From Rhodospirillales bacterium (GTDB lineage: Bacteria > Pseudomonadota > Alphaproteobacteria > Micavibrionales > Micavibrionaceae), in contig JACKIP010000009.1 of NCBI GenBank assembly GCA_020638395.1, forward strand, positions 9,118 through 73,117: DNA of 64,000 nt. Reading direction: 5' to 3'. The position numbers and the translations under genes were made by a program. How positions within the stretch are numbered: the stretch's first letter is position 1; every line of letters starts with the position of its first letter. The notes under the pieces are model-generated. The model was not told the DNA's origin. It did no database searches and saw only the letters and a program-made list of their open reading frames with translations. This document shows positions 61,535 to 64,000 of this stretch, in pieces.

Positions 61535-62155
61535 TTGTATACATATAACGATATAGAGATTAAAGGTCTGCAACTCAAAGCATGGGTGGATTCTGCCCCT
61601 CCTATGTTTCTGGCGTTTAAGCAGGCCGCCGCAGGAGATTTTTCTTCTCCCGATGTGGAAGATATCCTTTCAAGTGCCGCTCCGTTACAGGAAGCGGGGA
61701 CTATGCAGCGCCTCCGTCTTTTATCACAGGAGCAGCGGCAGGGGCAGGTTGGATTTCATCTGGAACGGGCACAGGGGTTTATGCCTGCGGCCCGTGCCAG
61801 TCAAACACTATTGTTTGAAATGCCGATGTCTGCAGTGGACGAGGCAGCCTTTTATGCTTATGCGCCGCCTTTGCCGGAGAATGTGCGCGCCGGGTTCGGG
61901 CAGACAAGTTTTGATCTGGGAGCCTCTAATATGGATGCCGGGTCCGGGGTTCTGAGCCGGTTACGAAATACTGTTTCTTATCTATCTCTGATCGACCGTG
62001 AACTGATCCCGCAGAAGATTGGGTTTCAACATGATTGGACGGCTTTTAAGCGCACCATGATTGCAGAAGGGCAAAATTCAATCGATCAGGTTGGTTCATT
62101 CTTTGACAGGTCAAGACAATATTTGACACAGTCAATTTATCTTGTCCCGTCATGA
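61535..62155 (+). CDS. Hypothetical protein, 206 residues
   Basis: This soluble protein has no recognised domain. It begins YTYNDIEIKGLQLKAWVDSAPPM. The start is TTG at 61535, preceded by AGAGG 6 bases upstream; the first internal ATG is 23 residues in. It has no membrane segment or signal peptide. It is divergent from the M20 gene and convergent with another unknown gene. No function is proposed. Confidence 0.65.
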   Translation: MYTYNDIEIKGLQLKAWVDSAPPMFLAFKQAAAGDFSSPDVEDILSSAAPLQEAGTMQRLRLLSQEQRQGQVGFHLERAQGFMPAARASQTLLFEMPMSAVDEAAFYAYAPPLPENVRAGFGQTSFDLGASNMDAGSGVLSRLRNTVSYLSLIDRELIPQKIGFQHDWTAFKRTMIAEGQNSIDQVGSFFDRSRQYLTQSIYLVPS

Positions 62156-62200
62156 AGATACGATTTTCCACGGGGTGATTATCGTGGCTATAGAGTGGAT

Positions 62201-63052
62201 TTAGCCCCAAGCTGGTGATGGAGGCGGGGCGATGAATCCCCATTCTCTGCTTGCCCGCTCCATTGGGTCTTCTGGTCTTGAAAGGTGTGGATCATAAGAC
62301 CCCTCCCTTTGATTCATCAGGTCATCTATGTCCATGATTGCGGACATAACGTCCAGATCAATCCGGTGCCCCATCAGGGTTATTTCAGCGGTATGTGCAC
62401 AGGTTCGCAGGAATGAGTGGGCTTTATCGCGGCCATCCCCTGCAAAATGCAGCCATTCTGTCTTATTTCCCTGATCTTCCGGAGCGATCACGCCGTCTTT
62501 ATTGACTGCATTATGCAGGTGATCTGTCAAAGGGCCTTTCTCCAGGGGGGTAAAATATTTACTATAAGCTCCCATAGAGCGCCCATTGGAGGGCATGATC
62601 TCGGTGGTAATCAGGGTTTCCGGGTTGGCGGCGTGCTCTCGTAGAGCCATTGCTGCCACCAGAAGCTTTCCCGCGCCCGGAATGGCAGACAGAGACGTTC
62701 CGATCTCAATGGCGGGAACCTCCGGGGTTACTCCATATTCGGTATGAAGATGCTGGGAAAGATCTGTGTCAGTGACGTCATATCCCATAGTGATGCCGTG
62801 AATGATCCCGGTTGCTGGATCTTCCAGAATGATCCCCCGGCCTGCGCTAAAGGTTTTGTCGTGGAGGGCGGGATCGCGCTTCACGACAAATCCTTTCACT
62901 TTGCCATTTGCCCAGGTGACGGGCGGGTCAATTTTGTTTTTGCGTTCGGGTGTAAACAGGTGTGCAATCGCCTCTCCGTCTGAGGCGGTTGTAAAGCGTA
63001 ACGTGAGTTTGGGAGGCAGGAGGCTCCCGTCTTTTGTGCGAAGAGAATGCAT
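62201..63052 (-). CDS. Hypothetical protein, 283 residues, perhaps GNAT-like
   Basis: This unrecognised protein has a first half with some GNAT-like character (LTLRFTTASDGEAIAHLFTPE at the N-terminus; later SAIPGAGKLLVAAMALREHA) and a second half with TEIMPSNGRSMGAYSKYFTPLEKG. The GNAT similarity is slight and not relied on. A Pro-rich C-terminus (FIAPPPSPAWG) ends it. AAGGTG precedes the ATG. It converges on the hypothetical gene at 61535. The intergenic region upstream has TGCA-rich palindromes. Confidence 0.65.
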   Translation of the reverse strand: MHSLRTKDGSLLPPKLTLRFTTASDGEAIAHLFTPERKNKIDPPVTWANGKVKGFVVKRDPALHDKTFSAGRGIILEDPATGIIHGITMGYDVTDTDLSQHLHTEYGVTPEVPAIEIGTSLSAIPGAGKLLVAAMALREHAANPETLITTEIMPSNGRSMGAYSKYFTPLEKGPLTDHLHNAVNKDGVIAPEDQGNKTEWLHFAGDGRDKAHSFLRTCAHTAEITLMGHRIDLDVMSAIMDIDDLMNQREGSYDPHLSRPEDPMERASREWGFIAPPPSPAWG

Positions 63053-63078
63053 TTTGAATCACCTTTCCATTACATTAA

Positions 63079-63106
63079 TGCATTTAATATATGCAAATAT
63101 TGCATG
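63079..63106. promoter_or_regulatory. TGCA-rich palindrome cluster
   Basis: TGCATTTAATATATGCA (63080-63096) and ATGCA-AATAT-TGCAT (63091-63105) overlap within 26 bases. They lie 27-54 bases before the start of the 283-residue gene and look operator-like. The regulator is unknown. Confidence 0.4.
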
Positions 63107-63169
63107 CGTTAAATCACAAATCAACCGGATGTGTCAAATTAATTTTTCACAAAATGTTACAGAAATATG

Positions 63170-64000
63170 TCAGGAGATGGTCTTCCGCGGATCAAAGGCA
63201 TCCCGCACGGCTTCCCCGATAAAGGTCAGCAGGGATAACATAACCGCCAGAGACAGAAAGGCCGTCAATCCCAGCCAGGGGGCGCTCAGGTTGTTTTTCC
63301 CCTGTGCCAGAAGTTCTCCGAGGGACGGATTACCGGGGGGGAGGCCCAGCCCCAGAAAATCAAGAGAGGTCAGGGCAGTAATTGAACCAGTTAGTATAAA
63401 TGGCATAAAGGTCAGGGTCGCCACCATCGCATTCGGCAAAACGTGACGGCGCATGATGGTTAAATTCCCGACACCGAGGGCCGCTGCCGCCCGGACGTAA
63501 TCGAAATTGCGCGCCCGCAGAAATTCGGCGCGGACGACATCTACCAGCGATACCCAGGAAAAGAGCAGCAGAATAAACAGCAAGGTCCAGAATCCGGGAA
63601 TAAACAGAGAAGCAAAGATAATCAGAATATACAGGCTGGGGAGCGACGACCAGACTTCGATAATTCTTTGGGTCATCAGATCCAGCAGGCCGCCGTAATA
63701 TCCCTGAAAGGCTCCGACCATGACTCCGATAAAGGAGCTGGTGAGGGTGAGAATAAGGCCGAACAGAACGGACAGCCGGAATCCGTAGATGACCCGTGCG
63801 AGAACGTCCCGTCCCTGATCGTCAGTGCCAAGCCAGTTTTCGGTCGTTGGCGGCGATGGGGCGGGTTCGGCAAGGTCGTAATTGATGGTATCATAGGAAA
63901 ATCGGATAGGGGGCCAGAGCATCCACCCATTTTCTTTTTCGATCAGGTCTTTGACGTAAGGGTCGCGGTAATCGGCCTCTGTTTCAAAATCTCCGCCAAA
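63170..64000 (-). CDS. yejE: ABC transporter permease YejE, C-terminal part
   Basis: The frame is open from the stop at 63170 to the right edge, 277 codons with no missing base, so the gene continues beyond the window. It encodes the permease of the YejABEF (microcin C/oligopeptide) importer. Visible are FETEADYRDPYVKDLIEK, ENGWMLWPPIRFSYDTINYDL, NWLGTDDQGRDVLARVIYGFRLSVLFG, and a C-terminal permease core with the EAA-like loop in VRAAAALGVGNLTIMRRHVLPNA. Partner genes yejA, yejB and yejF are presumably beyond the edge. Confidence 0.95.
   Translation of the reverse strand, partial: FGGDFETEADYRDPYVKDLIEKENGWMLWPPIRFSYDTINYDLAEPAPSPPTTENWLGTDDQGRDVLARVIYGFRLSVLFGLILTLTSSFIGVMVGAFQGYYGGLLDLMTQRIIEVWSSLPSLYILIIFASLFIPGFWTLLFILLLFSWVSLVDVVRAEFLRARNFDYVRAAAALGVGNLTIMRRHVLPNAMVATLTFMPFILTGSITALTSLDFLGLGLPPGNPSLGELLAQGKNNLSAPWLGLTAFLSLAVMLSLLTFIGEAVRDAFDPRKTIS

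Noticed and set aside
1..64000. CRISPR array
   Set aside because: The repeats seen are palindromes at scattered sites, not regularly spaced direct repeats, and no cas gene was seen.

Overview
This 64 kb window looks like a chromosome segment of an alphaproteobacterium of moderate GC. Markers that point there are the 180 kDa-class NAD-glutamate dehydrogenase, the alpha-type SspB ending in a ClpX-binding tail, an IalB-family protein, an S16 ribosomal protein with a long Ala/Glu tail, the secD-secF-Mth938 order, HisZ beside PurA, and tad pilus genes. A predatory or host-associated lineage such as the Micavibrio group is possible because Dot/Icm-type secretion genes are present, but that placement is inference. 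Most of the window is housekeeping DNA, with a few accessory patches.

Layout. 0-6 kb: glpX (partial), a stomatin-like SPFH protein, an AT-rich orphan gene, radA and the outer-membrane barrel protein YjbH. 6-11 kb: rimM, rpsP and ffh on the minus strand (trmD, usually their neighbour, lies 47 kb away), then rsmE and a sodium/solute symporter. 11-18 kb: a Wza/Wzc capsule-export pair, sucB, purQ and two DsbA-family thiol oxidoreductases. 18-22.5 kb: leuC, then a phage-like pair (SGNH hydrolase and amidase) and the RNase P RNA gene. 22.5-32.6 kb: a GT4 glycosyltransferase, a flotillin, purA-hisZ-thiD, glmM, and Mth938-secF-secD.

32.6-42.2 kb is the most interesting block. It is a minus-strand run holding icmJ/dotN and icmB/dotO of a Dot/Icm (type IVB) secretion system. 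Upstream of icmJ, where Legionella has the small icmC and icmD genes, sits one membrane protein containing four tandem DotE/DotP-like modules. Downstream of icmB are three unrecognised genes (184, 133 and 543 aa) coupled in the same operon, which ends at a clear terminator. No other dot/icm genes are in the window, so the rest of the system must lie elsewhere.

42-48 kb: potassium channel, PRC-barrel protein, truA, a divergent pirin/HxlR pair with a visible operator, tRNA-Ala(GGC), three TadE/TadG-type genes and a divergent receiver-less OmpR-type regulator. 48.8-54.3 kb: the giant glutamate dehydrogenase and trmD. 54-64 kb: an alpha/beta hydrolase with sspB, ialB, a pilin-like protein, DUF924, a thioesterase with kdsB, a GNAT protein, a possible small RNA with anti-Shine-Dalgarno motifs, an M20 amidohydrolase, two unknown genes and a partial yejE permease.

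Several intergenic regions carry short palindromic repeats of at least two families, including a 73-bp element present twice in opposite orientation with about 90% identity. No CRISPR array, rRNA, insertion sequence or complete prophage was seen.
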